64,000 bases of DNA, from contig JAEWGO010000002.1 of the NCBI GenBank assembly GCA_023388255.1, positions 1 to 64,000 on the forward strand, written 5' to 3'. Shown here one piece after another: positions 28,100 through 36,883 of the stretch. Made by a program: the position numbers and the translations under genes. The DNA is from Pseudomonadota bacterium. Its GTDB lineage: Bacteria > Pseudomonadota > Gammaproteobacteria > Xanthomonadales > Rhodanobacteraceae. Position 1 is the stretch's first letter. Each line of letters starts with the position of its first letter. The notes below the pieces were generated by a model. The model had not been told where the DNA came from and did no database searches. It saw nothing but the letters and a program-made list of their open reading frames with translations.

Positions 28100-30016
28100 T
28101 CAGGTCGTCGCGCTGCGCGTGTAGCCGCTACCGATCGACAAGCCCTTGAGCTTCTTGCCGCGGGCGTGCACGAGATTGGTGATCGCATGGGTCACCGTGA
28201 CCGAGGTGAACATCGAGGTCAGGATGCCGATGAAGAGAGTGACGCCGAAGCCGCGAATGGCGCCGGAACCCAGTGTCATCAGCGCGAGCGCCGCGAGCAG
28301 ATGGGTCACGTTGGCATCGAGAATCGTCGCCCAGGCCTTTTCGTAGCCGGCGCGGATCGAGGCCAGCGGCGTCGAACCATTGCGCAGCTCCTCGCGGATG
28401 CGCTCGCAGATCAGCACGTTCGCGTCGATCGCCATGCCCAACGTCAGCACGATACCGGCGATGCCGGGCATCGTCAGTGTCACGCCGATCGCACTCATCA
28501 CGGCGAGCAGGATCACCAGATTGAAGAACAAGGCGACATCGGCGATCAGGCCGAACAGCCAGTAGTAGAACGCCATGAACACGAGCACCGCGGCGAGGCC
28601 GAGCAGAACTGCCTTGATTCCCTTCTCGATATTGTCCTTGCCCATGCTCGGGCCGATCACGCGCTCCTCGACGATGTCGGTCGGTGCCGCAAGCGAGCCG
28701 GAGCGCAGCAGCAGCGCGAGGTCCGACGCGACCTTGTTGCTTTCGAGGCCGGTGGTCGAGAATTGGTTGGAGAACACGCCGCGGATGTTGGCGACGCTGA
28801 TGACTTCCTCGGTGACCTTGGTGCTGCGCACTTCCTTGCCGTCGACGATCTTCACTTCCGGCATGCGCTCGACATACAGCACTGCCATCGGCTTGCCGAC
28901 GTTCTGCGAGGTGAAATCGAGCATCTTGCGGCCACCGACCGCGTTCAGGCGGACCGACACGGCCGGGGTACCGGTCTGCGGGTCCGGCGAACTGGAGGCG
29001 TCGACCATCTCGTCGCCGCTGACGATGATCTTCTTCTTCAGCAGCACCGGCTGCTTCTGACCACCCGGGCCGACTTCGCGTCGATAGTAGAGCTTGTCGT
29101 CGGGCGGCACCTGACCGCTTTTTTCGACCTCGAACGCATTGGCTGACTCGTCGACCGCGTGGTATTCGAGCGTCGCCTGCGCACCGAGGATCTTCTTCGC
29201 CTCGGCCGTGTCCTGCACGCCCGGCAGCTCGACGGCAATACGCGACTCGCCCTGTTGTTGAATCAGCGGTTCGGCCACACCGAGCGCGTTGATGCGGTTG
29301 CTCAGGGTGGCAACGTTCTGGCGGATCGTGTTCTGCGCGATCTCGCGTATCTTCTCCGGCTTGACGCCGGCGTTCAGCGTGAACGAGTCGCCGACCTGTG
29401 CGCCGTTCGCGACCGTCACATCCGGCACCTTCGACTGGATCGTGGAGAGCGCGGCGTCGCGATCCTCGGCACTGCGCAACTGCACGACGATGCCTTGCGG
29501 ACCGCGGCCGACGGACTGGTAACGCACGTTCTTGTCGCGCAGGGCCGCACGGATGTCGTCGGCGTAGCGCTGCAGCTGCTTTTCGACCACTTCCTTGTCG
29601 TCCACTTCCATCAGGAAGTGCACACCACCCTGCAGGTCGAGGCCTTTGGGCATTTCGCGCGCGCCGATCGCACGCATCCAGCCCGGTACGGTCGAAGCGA
29701 GGTTCAGTGCGACCGTGTACTGGTCACCGAGCGACGCCTTCAGGCTTTCCTGCGCCTTGGCCTGGCCGCTGGAATCACCGATCGGCAAGCGCACCAACAG
29801 ATGGCCGCTGTCCAGGCCGATGCTCTCGAAGCCGATCTTGTCCTTTTCCAGCGTGCCCTGGACCTGCTCCTTCAACGCCTGGTCGACAGTTGCGCCGCGA
29901 TTGGCGGTGATCTGCACGGCCGGCTGCTGCACGAACAGGTTGGGTACGCCGTACAGTACGCCGAGCACCAGCACCAGCACGACAATCGCATATTTCCAGC
30001 GGGGAAAATCGTTCAT
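28100..30016 (-). CDS. secD: Protein translocase subunit SecD
   Basis: The 638-residue protein begins MNDFPRWKYAIVVLVLV, a single helix followed by a large periplasmic domain. GLDLQGGVHFLMEVD and ELPGVQDTAEAKKILG are classic SecD motifs. A C-terminal five-helix RND-type domain carries GMAIDANVLICERIREELR. It forms a complex with SecF and acts at the periplasmic side of protein export. The distance to yajC is 64 bp. Confidence 0.97.
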   Translation of the reverse strand: MNDFPRWKYAIVVLVLVLGVLYGVPNLFVQQPAVQITANRGATVDQALKEQVQGTLEKDKIGFESIGLDSGHLLVRLPIGDSSGQAKAQESLKASLGDQYTVALNLASTVPGWMRAIGAREMPKGLDLQGGVHFLMEVDDKEVVEKQLQRYADDIRAALRDKNVRYQSVGRGPQGIVVQLRSAEDRDAALSTIQSKVPDVTVANGAQVGDSFTLNAGVKPEKIREIAQNTIRQNVATLSNRINALGVAEPLIQQQGESRIAVELPGVQDTAEAKKILGAQATLEYHAVDESANAFEVEKSGQVPPDDKLYYRREVGPGGQKQPVLLKKKIIVSGDEMVDASSSPDPQTGTPAVSVRLNAVGGRKMLDFTSQNVGKPMAVLYVERMPEVKIVDGKEVRSTKVTEEVISVANIRGVFSNQFSTTGLESNKVASDLALLLRSGSLAAPTDIVEERVIGPSMGKDNIEKGIKAVLLGLAAVLVFMAFYYWLFGLIADVALFFNLVILLAVMSAIGVTLTMPGIAGIVLTLGMAIDANVLICERIREELRNGSTPLASIRAGYEKAWATILDANVTHLLAALALMTLGSGAIRGFGVTLFIGILTSMFTSVTVTHAITNLVHARGKKLKGLSIGSGYTRSATT

Positions 30017-30080
30017 CTTGGAATCCGATGAGGCACTGCGGAACCCCTCAGGTCCGCAGCGCGGGAGACGCGGGAGGCAA

Positions 30081-30413
30081 TCAGGAAGCTTTCAGCGTGC
30101 CCTTGGGCAACACCGCGGAAATCGCCTGCTTCTGCAGCTTCACAATGACGTTCGGCGCGATCTCGAGCATGACGAACTGCTCGGCAAGCTCGTCGATGCG
30201 GCCAAGCAGGCCGCCGTTGGTCAACACCTCGTCGCCTTTGGCGAGTGCGGCGACCATGTTGCGCTGTTCCTTCGCGCGCTTCATCTGCGGGCGGATCAGC
30301 ATGAAATAGAAGATGCCGAACAGGATGACCAGCGGCAGGAACGACATCAGCGGATTCGGCGCGGCAGCCGGTGCGGCCGCCTGCGCGTAAGCATTGGAAA
30401 TGAAGAAATCCAT
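30081..30413 (-). CDS. yajC: Sec translocase accessory subunit YajC
   Basis: This small membrane protein of 110 residues has one transmembrane helix (FLPLVILFGIFYFMLIRPQ), then a charged cytoplasmic part with AALAKGDEVLTNGGLLGRI, a YajC hallmark. It lies upstream of secD. A 254-bp gap separates it from tgt and may contain its own promoter. Confidence 0.96.
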   Translation of the reverse strand: MDFFISNAYAQAAAPAAAPNPLMSFLPLVILFGIFYFMLIRPQMKRAKEQRNMVAALAKGDEVLTNGGLLGRIDELAEQFVMLEIAPNVIVKLQKQAISAVLPKGTLKAS

Positions 30414-30667
30414 GGGAACTCCGGCGAGAAACAGGACACGGCACAGGGCCGCACCATCAAAAGGTCGCGGATTATGCCATGCCGAAGGCGATTGGCGCGT
30501 TGCGCCGCAAAATCAAAGCGATAGGGAGGATGCGCCAGGACTGCCCCGCATCGCGACCCACGATGTCCGTTCTCGAGCTTCCGCCTCCATTGGACGGACA
30601 TGGTGCTCGCATTGCGCGGTACTTCAAGCAACGCCATCCTCACCGGCCCCTCGCTTGAAGGAAAGGG

Positions 30668-31789
30668 CTACAACGTGCCTCGATCATTCGCTCGCAGCGC
30701 GTGGAACTCGGCGACGAAGGCGTCCAATGTGCCGTCCGCGATCGCGGCGCGCAGCCCGGCCATCAGTTCCTGGTAGTAGTGCAGGTTGTGGATCGTCGCC
30801 AGCTGCGGCCCGAGCATCTCGCCGCAGCGGTCGAGGTGGCGCAGGTACGCGCGGCTGAAGCCGGAGCGGCAGGTGTAACAAGAGCAGGTCTCGTCAAGCG
30901 GGCGCGTGTCGCGCTCGTACTTCGCGTTGCGGATGCGCAAGGTGCCGTGGCGCGTGAACAGGTGCGCATTGCGCGCGTTGCGCGTCGGCATCACGCAATC
31001 GAACATGTCGACACCGCGACGCACCGCTTCGACGATGTCCTCGGGGCGGCCGACCCCCATCAGGTAGCGCGGCTTGTCCTGCGGCAGCAGCGGCTCGACC
31101 TGTTCGAGCGTCGCGTTGCGTTCGTCCTCGGGCTCGCCGACCGCAAGGCCGCCAATCGCGTAGCCATCGAAGCCGATGCCTCTCAAAGCCTCGGCCGAGC
31201 GCCGGCGCAACGCCGGATACACGCTGCCCTGCACGATGCCGAACAACGCGTTCGGGTTGGCCAGATCGTCGAACGCGCGGCGCGAGCGTTCGGCCCAGCG
31301 CAAGGACAGTTCCATCGACTCGCGCGCGACCTTCTCGGTTGCCGGATACGGCGTGCACTCGTCGAAGATCATCGCAATGTCCGAATCCAGCGTGCGCTGG
31401 ATCCGCATCGACACTTCCGGTGACAGGAACACCTTCGAGCCGTCGACCGGTGAGGCGAACGTGACGCCCTCCTCGGTGATCTTGCGCTTGTGCGCGAGGC
31501 TGAACACCTGGAAGCCGCCGGAGTCGGTCAGGATCGGCTTGTTCCAGCCGATGAAGCGATGCAAGCCGCCGAACTCGCCGATCACGTCGAGCCCGGGGCG
31601 CAGGAACAGGTGGAACGTGTTGCCGAGGATGATCTCGGCACCGATATCCAGCAGGTTCTGCGGCGTCATCGCCTTGACCGAGCCGTAAGTACCAACCGGC
31701 ATGAACGCCGGCGTCTCGATCGAGCCGCGCGGAAAGGTCAGGCGGCCCCGGCGCGCAGTGCCATCGGTGGCGAGAAGATCGAACTGCAT
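30668..31789 (-). CDS. tgt: tRNA-guanine transglycosylase
   Basis: Tgt exchanges guanine-34 for preQ1 in tRNAs with GUN anticodons. The 373-residue protein starts at MQFDLLATDG (31789); upstream residues in the frame are not conserved. The general-acid region LTDSGGFQVFSL, the nucleophile region FDCVMPTRNARNAHLFT, and the zinc ligands CSCYTCRSGFSRAYLRH are all present. It is located 60 bp after queA, which acts later in the same pathway. Confidence 0.97.
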   Translation of the reverse strand: MQFDLLATDGTARRGRLTFPRGSIETPAFMPVGTYGSVKAMTPQNLLDIGAEIILGNTFHLFLRPGLDVIGEFGGLHRFIGWNKPILTDSGGFQVFSLAHKRKITEEGVTFASPVDGSKVFLSPEVSMRIQRTLDSDIAMIFDECTPYPATEKVARESMELSLRWAERSRRAFDDLANPNALFGIVQGSVYPALRRRSAEALRGIGFDGYAIGGLAVGEPEDERNATLEQVEPLLPQDKPRYLMGVGRPEDIVEAVRRGVDMFDCVMPTRNARNAHLFTRHGTLRIRNAKYERDTRPLDETCSCYTCRSGFSRAYLRHLDRCGEMLGPQLATIHNLHYYQELMAGLRAAIADGTLDAFVAEFHALRANDRGTL

Positions 31790-31849
31790 TGAAGATCGCG
31801 CAAGATGGAAACGCGCAAGTTTACAGCCTTGCATGGCGGGTGGCCGTGG

Positions 31850-32905
31850 TCAGCGCCCCGCAGGCGGCCATATCACCATCGCATCGCCATACGAGAAGAA
31901 CCGATAGCGTTGCTCGACCGCATGCCGGTATGCATCGAGCATGAACTCGCGCCCGGCGAATGCCGACACCAGCATCAGCAAGGTGGATTCGGGCAGGTGG
32001 AAGTTCGTGACCAGCGCGTCGATGCTGGTGATGCGATAGCCCGGAAAGATGAAGATCTGCGTCTCTCCGGCAAACGGCGCGACCTCGCCATCACTCAGGC
32101 TTGATTCCAGCGCGCGCACGACCGTGGTGCCGACCGCGACGACGCGGCCGCCGCGCTCGCGAGTGCGACGGATCTTCTCGACCAGCTCGGCGCCGACGTT
32201 CAACCATTCACGATGCATCGTGTGGTCTTCGAGCCGTTCGCTGCGCATCGGCTGGAATGTGCCGGCGCCGACGTGCAAGGTCACGTAGCCGAAGTTGACG
32301 CCGCGTTCGCGCAAGGCGGCGAGCAAGGCTTCGTCGAAATGCAGGCCGGCGGTCGGGGCGGCGACGGCACCGGCCTCGCGCGCGAACACCGTCTGGTAGC
32401 GTTCGAAATCGGCGCTGTCCGGATCCTGTCCGGCATCGCGCTTGATGTATGGCGGCAATGGCATGCGGCCGAGGCGCAACAGCAGCTTTTCCAGCGGCTC
32501 GTCGCTTTCGAAGCGCAGCAGGAAGAACTCACCATCACGACCGAGCACGGTGACGACGCTGCCATCGGCGAGCATGATGCGGCCGCCGGCTTTCGGTTTC
32601 TTGCTGACGCCGAGCTGCGCGTGCGCCTCGTGCGCACCGGTCACACGCTCGATCAGGATCTCGACCGCGCCCCCGCTTTCCTTGTGCCCGAACAAACGCG
32701 CCGGCAGCACGCGCGTGTCATTGAACACGAGCAGATCGCCGGCGCGCAGGAAGTTCGGCAGTTCCGCGAAATGGCGGTCCTGCAACCGCTGCGCAGCCGC
32801 ATCGACAAGCAGCAGCCGGCTTGCCGAGCGCTCGGGCAATGGCACCTGCGCGATCAGCTCGGGCGGTAGATCGAAATGGAAGTCGGACTTCTTCAAGGTT
32901 GGCAT
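31850..32905 (-). CDS. queA: S-adenosylmethionine:tRNA ribosyltransferase-isomerase
   Basis: QueA transfers and isomerises the ribosyl moiety of SAM onto preQ1-modified tRNA to form epoxyqueuosine. The 351-residue protein starts MPTLKKSDFHFDLPPELIAQ (ATG 32905). Another in-frame ATG at 32923 is possible, and neither has a strong ribosome site. Hallmarks include LPERSASRLL, VFNDTRVLPARL, APTAGLHFDEALL, HVGAGTF and TNFHLPESTLLMLVSAFAG. It is the first gene of queA-tgt-yajC-secD-secF. Confidence 0.97.
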   Translation of the reverse strand: MPTLKKSDFHFDLPPELIAQVPLPERSASRLLLVDAAAQRLQDRHFAELPNFLRAGDLLVFNDTRVLPARLFGHKESGGAVEILIERVTGAHEAHAQLGVSKKPKAGGRIMLADGSVVTVLGRDGEFFLLRFESDEPLEKLLLRLGRMPLPPYIKRDAGQDPDSADFERYQTVFAREAGAVAAPTAGLHFDEALLAALRERGVNFGYVTLHVGAGTFQPMRSERLEDHTMHREWLNVGAELVEKIRRTRERGGRVVAVGTTVVRALESSLSDGEVAPFAGETQIFIFPGYRITSIDALVTNFHLPESTLLMLVSAFAGREFMLDAYRHAVEQRYRFFSYGDAMVIWPPAGR

Positions 32906-32923
32906 GTCGCGAAAACTGCCCAT

Positions 32924-32996
32924 TGTAGGCAGGAGCGCCGCTTGTGCGCGATGGCATTGGCGGGATTCCGCTCGCCTGCAGGACGCGACTCCTACA
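32924..32996. repeat. Degenerate REP-like palindromic element
   Basis: The segment begins TGTAGGCAGGAGCGC and ends CGACTCCTACA, an imperfect inverted repeat. It resembles the TGTAGGAGCGG-type intergenic repeats of Xanthomonadales and pseudomonads. It fills the gap between queA and the response regulator and touches the regulator's last codons. Confidence 0.4.
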
Positions 32997-33594
32997 GCCA
33001 ACCCTTCTGCCGCGCCAGTCGATACGCCTCGATGCGGTTGCCGACACCAAGCTTGCCGATCGCTTCGGACAGATAATTTCGCACGGTGCCCTGCGAAAGG
33101 TTCAGACGATCGGCAATCTCGCCTGCAGAAAGCCCCTCGCCGGCAAAGCGCAGCACTTGGCGCTCGCGGTCGTTGAGCGGATCGGCGTCGGACCAGGCCT
33201 CGATCGCCAGCTGCGGATCGATCGCACGACCGCCGCGATGCACTTTGCGCAACGCGTCGGCGAGCTGTTCGGCCGGCGCGTCTTTCAGCAGGTAGCCGCC
33301 CACACCGGCTTCGAGCGCACGACGCAGGAAACCCGGCCGCGCGAACGTGGTCACGATCACGACCTTGCACGGCAACTCGTGCCGCTGCACGCGCTGCGCG
33401 AGTTCGAGTCCGGTCAGGCCCGGCATTTCGATATCGGTGACGAGCAGCTCGGGCTTGAGCGATTGCAGCAGCCGCCACGCTTCCTCGCCGTCGGCGGCGC
33501 TGCCCACAACCTCGATATCGGATTCGAGGCCCAGCAGTGCGGACAGCGCACCGCGCACCATCGCCTGGTCTTCGGCCAGCAATACGCGGATCAC
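32992..33594 (-). CDS. NarL/DesR-type response regulator
   Basis: The 200-residue protein has a receiver domain with the acidic pocket (E8, D9), the phospho-acceptor Asp54 in LVTDIEMPG, and Lys in YLLKDAP. A LuxR-type helix-turn-helix follows at about 135-195 (LNDRERQVLRFAGEGLSAGE and GTVRNYLSEAIGKLG). It is the cognate regulator of the kinase encoded 109 bp upstream. By analogy with DesK/DesR or LiaRS-like systems it may control the linked ABC exporter operon. Confidence 0.93.
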   Translation of the reverse strand: MIRVLLAEDQAMVRGALSALLGLESDIEVVGSAADGEEAWRLLQSLKPELLVTDIEMPGLTGLELAQRVQRHELPCKVVIVTTFARPGFLRRALEAGVGGYLLKDAPAEQLADALRKVHRGGRAIDPQLAIEAWSDADPLNDRERQVLRFAGEGLSAGEIADRLNLSQGTVRNYLSEAIGKLGVGNRIEAYRLARQKGWL

Positions 33595-33703
33595 GATTCA
33601 CGCCACCCAAGGTCTGCCCGGTTGGGCGCTGCGCGAAAGGGTAGCGCAACTCGCTCCGGGTTCTGCCGAACGGAGAACGTGCAGATGCGCAGCGCACCGT
33701 CCT

Positions 33704-34864
33704 TCAAACGGCGGATGGCGTCGAGGCGGCCGGATGCGGCATGCGCTGCGGCAGCGGCAATGTGGCTTCCAGTCGCGTTCCCTTGCCGCGCTCGGCATGG
33801 ATCCCCAAGTGTCCGCCGAGCATGTGCAGGCGTTCGCGCATGCCGTTGAGGCCATTGCCGGGCACGATGCTCGCGCCGATGCCGTCGTCTTCCACGGTGA
33901 GCCGCGCTCTGCCCTCCTCCGCCACAAATCGTACGCGCACATGCATCGCATTCGCATGGCGCTGGATGTTGGTGATCGATTCGCGCAAGGTCAGCGCCAA
34001 CACGGTTTCGATCTCGGGCGGCAAGGCAACATCAAGGCATGCATAGTCCAGGCGCACGTCGCTGGATTCGAGCAGCAGGCGCGCCGAGGCAAATTCGGCG
34101 GCGAGGCCGGCGGTGCGAATACCACTGACGGCGCGACGCACCTGCCCCAGCGCATCGCGCGCGACGCGCTCGACATCCGCGATCTCGCGCCGCGCGGCAA
34201 GCGGATCGCGATCGAACAGCCTGGCCGCGAGCTCGGACTTCAACGTGATCAGCGACAACGTATGCCCGAGCAGATCATGCAGATCACGGCCGATACGCTC
34301 GCGTTCGGCCATCGCGGCGAGCCGGCGCACCTCGTCGTGGCTGAGCTTGAGCTCGGCCTGCCGCAGGCGCTTCTCGCGATGGAAGGAGTTCGCCGCGGTG
34401 ATCGCAATGGCGAGGATGAGCGAGATGCTGGCGGTCAACACGGCATATTGCGGCGGCATGCCAAGCGCAAGAAGCCACGCCGCGTAGAGCACGATTCCCG
34501 CCACGATCGTGACTATGATCGAACGCAACGAAAGTCCCGCCTGCGGCAGGAATACGGCCGCATAGATGAGGTAGGTGTTGGCGCAGACGTTGATTGGCGT
34601 CAGCGCGAAGCCGAGCGCCGCGATCGCCGCCTCGCAAACCAACAGGCGTCGTCTGCCACTGCGATGCGCCAGAAAGTACAGCGGCAGAAAGACGATCACG
34701 CTGAGCACGCTCGGCACGAGCCATTCCTGCCACGGCCGGTTCGCCCAGTTCATGAACAGGAACATCAGGTACAGCAGGCTCCACAGTGGCGCCGCACCGA
34801 CTTCGTCGTAGCGCGGTCCGATCAGCCGGCGCTGCCAGGATGAGGTGTTCGAAGTCGGCGTCAT
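33704..34864 (-). CDS. DesK-type membrane sensor histidine kinase
   Basis: The 386-residue protein has about five or six transmembrane helices in residues 25-155. A HisKA_3 dimerisation domain follows, with His196 in ERERIGRDLHDLLGH, then an HATPase domain with RESITNIQRHA and GNGLNGMRERL. The topology without a periplasmic sensor domain fits kinases that sense membrane state or envelope stress. It lies downstream of the ABC transporter genes and the 30-residue peptide, and upstream of its response regulator. Confidence 0.93.
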   Translation of the reverse strand: MTPTSNTSSWQRRLIGPRYDEVGAAPLWSLLYLMFLFMNWANRPWQEWLVPSVLSVIVFLPLYFLAHRSGRRRLLVCEAAIAALGFALTPINVCANTYLIYAAVFLPQAGLSLRSIIVTIVAGIVLYAAWLLALGMPPQYAVLTASISLILAIAITAANSFHREKRLRQAELKLSHDEVRRLAAMAERERIGRDLHDLLGHTLSLITLKSELAARLFDRDPLAARREIADVERVARDALGQVRRAVSGIRTAGLAAEFASARLLLESSDVRLDYACLDVALPPEIETVLALTLRESITNIQRHANAMHVRVRFVAEEGRARLTVEDDGIGASIVPGNGLNGMRERLHMLGGHLGIHAERGKGTRLEATLPLPQRMPHPAASTPSAV

Positions 34865-34886
34865 GTCGGTCCCCGCATTCGTTCGA

Positions 34887-34979
34887 TCATACGCCGGCGG
34901 CCCGCAGTGCCAGCGCCACCACAGTGAGGACGCCGCTCAAAAGCAGCCGCCACAGGATCAGGCGCACGGCACCGTTCAT
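34887..34979 (-). CDS. 30-residue single-pass membrane peptide, coupled to ABC permease
   Basis: The sequence begins MNGAVRLILWRLLLSGVLTV, followed by ten more residues, and is almost entirely one predicted transmembrane helix with Arg residues near its start. Its ATG overlaps the permease stop codon (ATGA). It ends 22 bp before the kinase start. The overlap, position and hydrophobicity suggest a real gene rather than noise. It might be a regulatory subunit of the transporter or a link to the adjacent membrane kinase, which is inference. It has no recognisable family and is shorter than usual annotation cut-offs. Confidence 0.5.
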   Translation of the reverse strand: MNGAVRLILWRLLLSGVLTVVALALRAAGV

Positions 34980-35743
34980 CCGCGTGCCAGGCGGCGATGT
35001 GCGAACGCGAAGAAGATCGCGGTCGTCGCCGCCAGCGCGAGCACGTGCGGCAATACGGATTCCGGCGCCTGCCCGACCGCAGCGAGCGCCAGCCGGCCGA
35101 GGTGATATGCCGGCCACAGCGGCGCTATCGTCGCGATGAATGGCGGCAGCACCGTCAGCGGCATCCACAGGCCGGACAGGAACGACATCGGCAGATAGAT
35201 CAGGTTGCCGATCGCCGGCGCGGCCGAACCGGGGACGATGCAGCCGATAGCCATGCCGATCGCGCAGAACGGCAGTACGCCGAACACGTCGACGACGAGC
35301 AGCAACAGCCAGGACGACAGCGGCAGGCGGACGCCTCCGACTGTCGTCGCCAATGCCGCCAGGATCACGAAAATCATCGCCGCGAACAACATTGCCATCG
35401 CAAGCTTGGCGACGAGATACGCACCCGAGGGTGTCGGCAGCGCGCGTTTGAAGGTCAGCAGTCCACGCTCACGGTCCATCGCGACCGTCACGCCGAAGCC
35501 GAACAGGCCCGGGCTCATCACGCCGAAGACGCCGCAGGTTGCGAGCAGATGGACGCTGGCATGGCCGCCGCCATCGCCGCGCCCGGACAGGGCCGTGAAC
35601 AACAGGTAGAACATCGCCGGGAACACCAGCGTCGGCAGCGCGAATGATGGCGCGCGCAGCAGGCGCAGAAACTCGTTCTTCGCTTCGAGCGCATAGCAGC
35701 GCGGCAGCGACACGCGCGGCGCGGCGAGTGCGAGCGTGCTCAT
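34976..35743 (-). CDS. ABC-2 type transporter permease
   Basis: The 255-residue integral membrane protein has six hydrophobic segments and the ABC-2 signature region near its end (IGNLIYLPMSFLSGLWMPL). It would form the membrane channel with the ATPase encoded just upstream, overlapping its stop by 4 bp. Homologous exporters next to DesK/DesR systems export lipids, antibiotics or peptides; the substrate is unknown. Confidence 0.9.
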   Translation of the reverse strand: MSTLALAAPRVSLPRCYALEAKNEFLRLLRAPSFALPTLVFPAMFYLLFTALSGRGDGGGHASVHLLATCGVFGVMSPGLFGFGVTVAMDRERGLLTFKRALPTPSGAYLVAKLAMAMLFAAMIFVILAALATTVGGVRLPLSSWLLLLVVDVFGVLPFCAIGMAIGCIVPGSAAPAIGNLIYLPMSFLSGLWMPLTVLPPFIATIAPLWPAYHLGRLALAAVGQAPESVLPHVLALAATTAIFFAFAHRRLARG

Positions 35744-36636
35744 GCGGCCTCCCGCGTGATTTCGACGAACGCCTCGGCGAGACCGGCGCGCTGCACTTCG
35801 AGTTCGCTGAGTGCGCTGTCCTCGAACAGCAACTGGCGCACGACCGTTTCGGCCGCATCGGTGACGATTTCCATGCGCTCGCCGTTACGGCACACGCTGT
35901 GCACCTCCGGCCACGCGCCGACGGCGATTGCGTCGAGCGCGCTGATGCAGCGGATTCGCCGCTGCGCGACGCACGCCCGAATCTGCTGCAGGCTGCCGGA
36001 CGCAACGACGCGACCTTGCGCGAGCACGATGACGCGGTCGGCGAGCGATTCGGCTTCTTCGAGATAGTGCGTAGTCAGCACGACCGCGCAACCGCCGGCG
36101 ACCAGCGTGCGGATCGTCTGCCACAACCCCGTGCGCGCTTCGATGTCGAGGCCGACCGTCGGTTCGTCGAGAAACAGCAGCTGTGGACGCCCGCAGATCG
36201 ACAGCGCGAACTGCACGCGCCGCTGCTGCCCGCCGGAGAGCTTGCCGTAGCGGCGGTCCATCAGGCCGTCGAGCCCGGCGAGTCGCACGCACTCCTCGGT
36301 CGTGTGCGGATCCGGGTAGCAACTGCGCGTCTGCGCCAACAGTTCGCGCACTTTCAGCGTGTCGGGCAAGCCGGCGCTCTGCAACATCACGCCGATGCGC
36401 CGGCGCGCCGACAGCGCGTGCGGCGATTCGCCGAACAGTCGCGCGGCGCCATGATCGGGCGCGATGAGCCCAAGGCAGGTCGCGATTGCGGTACTTTTGC
36501 CGGCGCCATTCGGTCCGAGCACGGCGAGCAACTCGCCAACGCCCACGGCCAGATCGACGCCATCGAGCGCGACGATGTCGCCGTAGCGCTTACTGACGCC
36601 CTTCAACTCAATCGGCGGAACCGTCGTCGATCGCAT
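35740..36636 (-). CDS. ABC transporter ATP-binding protein
   Basis: The 298-residue protein has Walker A LGPNGAGKST (residues 40-49), signature LSGGQQRRV (133-141), Walker B LLFLDEPTVGLD (153-164) and a switch His in LTTHYLEEAE. The C-terminal ~80 residues form the small extra domain common in drug- or lipid-exporter ATPases of the CcmA/DrrA type. It is the first gene of the operon ATPase-permease-peptide-kinase-regulator. It is divergent from the aminotransferase, with a 247-bp shared upstream region. Confidence 0.94.
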   Translation of the reverse strand: MRSTTVPPIELKGVSKRYGDIVALDGVDLAVGVGELLAVLGPNGAGKSTAIATCLGLIAPDHGAARLFGESPHALSARRRIGVMLQSAGLPDTLKVRELLAQTRSCYPDPHTTEECVRLAGLDGLMDRRYGKLSGGQQRRVQFALSICGRPQLLFLDEPTVGLDIEARTGLWQTIRTLVAGGCAVVLTTHYLEEAESLADRVIVLAQGRVVASGSLQQIRACVAQRRIRCISALDAIAVGAWPEVHSVCRNGERMEIVTDAAETVVRQLLFEDSALSELEVQRAGLAEAFVEITREAA

Positions 36637-36826
36637 GGAACCACTCCCGTCGTCTTTGTCGGAGCCACTTTAGGGGACGCCTAGCAGGAGCCCCAGAATC
36701 GGTCGTCAGGCATCGCGCGTGACGCTTGTCATGCCGCGCCCTCCGGATGCGCGGGGTACCGCCACCGAGGACGCTGTGGTAAATTGCCAACTTGGCGTTT
36801 TTTTCCATTCCAATCAAAGATTAAAG

Positions 36827-36862
36827 CACGCGTGCCCGCACCCTCTCCGGGGCGGGCACGTG
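36827..36862 (+). promoter_or_regulatory. Stable leader hairpin before the aminotransferase
   Basis: A 12-bp stem (ACGCGTGCCCGC with GCGGGCACGTGT, one G-U pair) is followed by CGTTTT, 21 bp before the ATG at 36884. It looks like an attenuator or translational control element. A smaller GCCAACTTGGC hairpin with a seven-T run lies at 36785-36803. Confidence 0.45.
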
Positions 36863-36883
36863 TCGTTTTCCGGGAGAAGTCCG

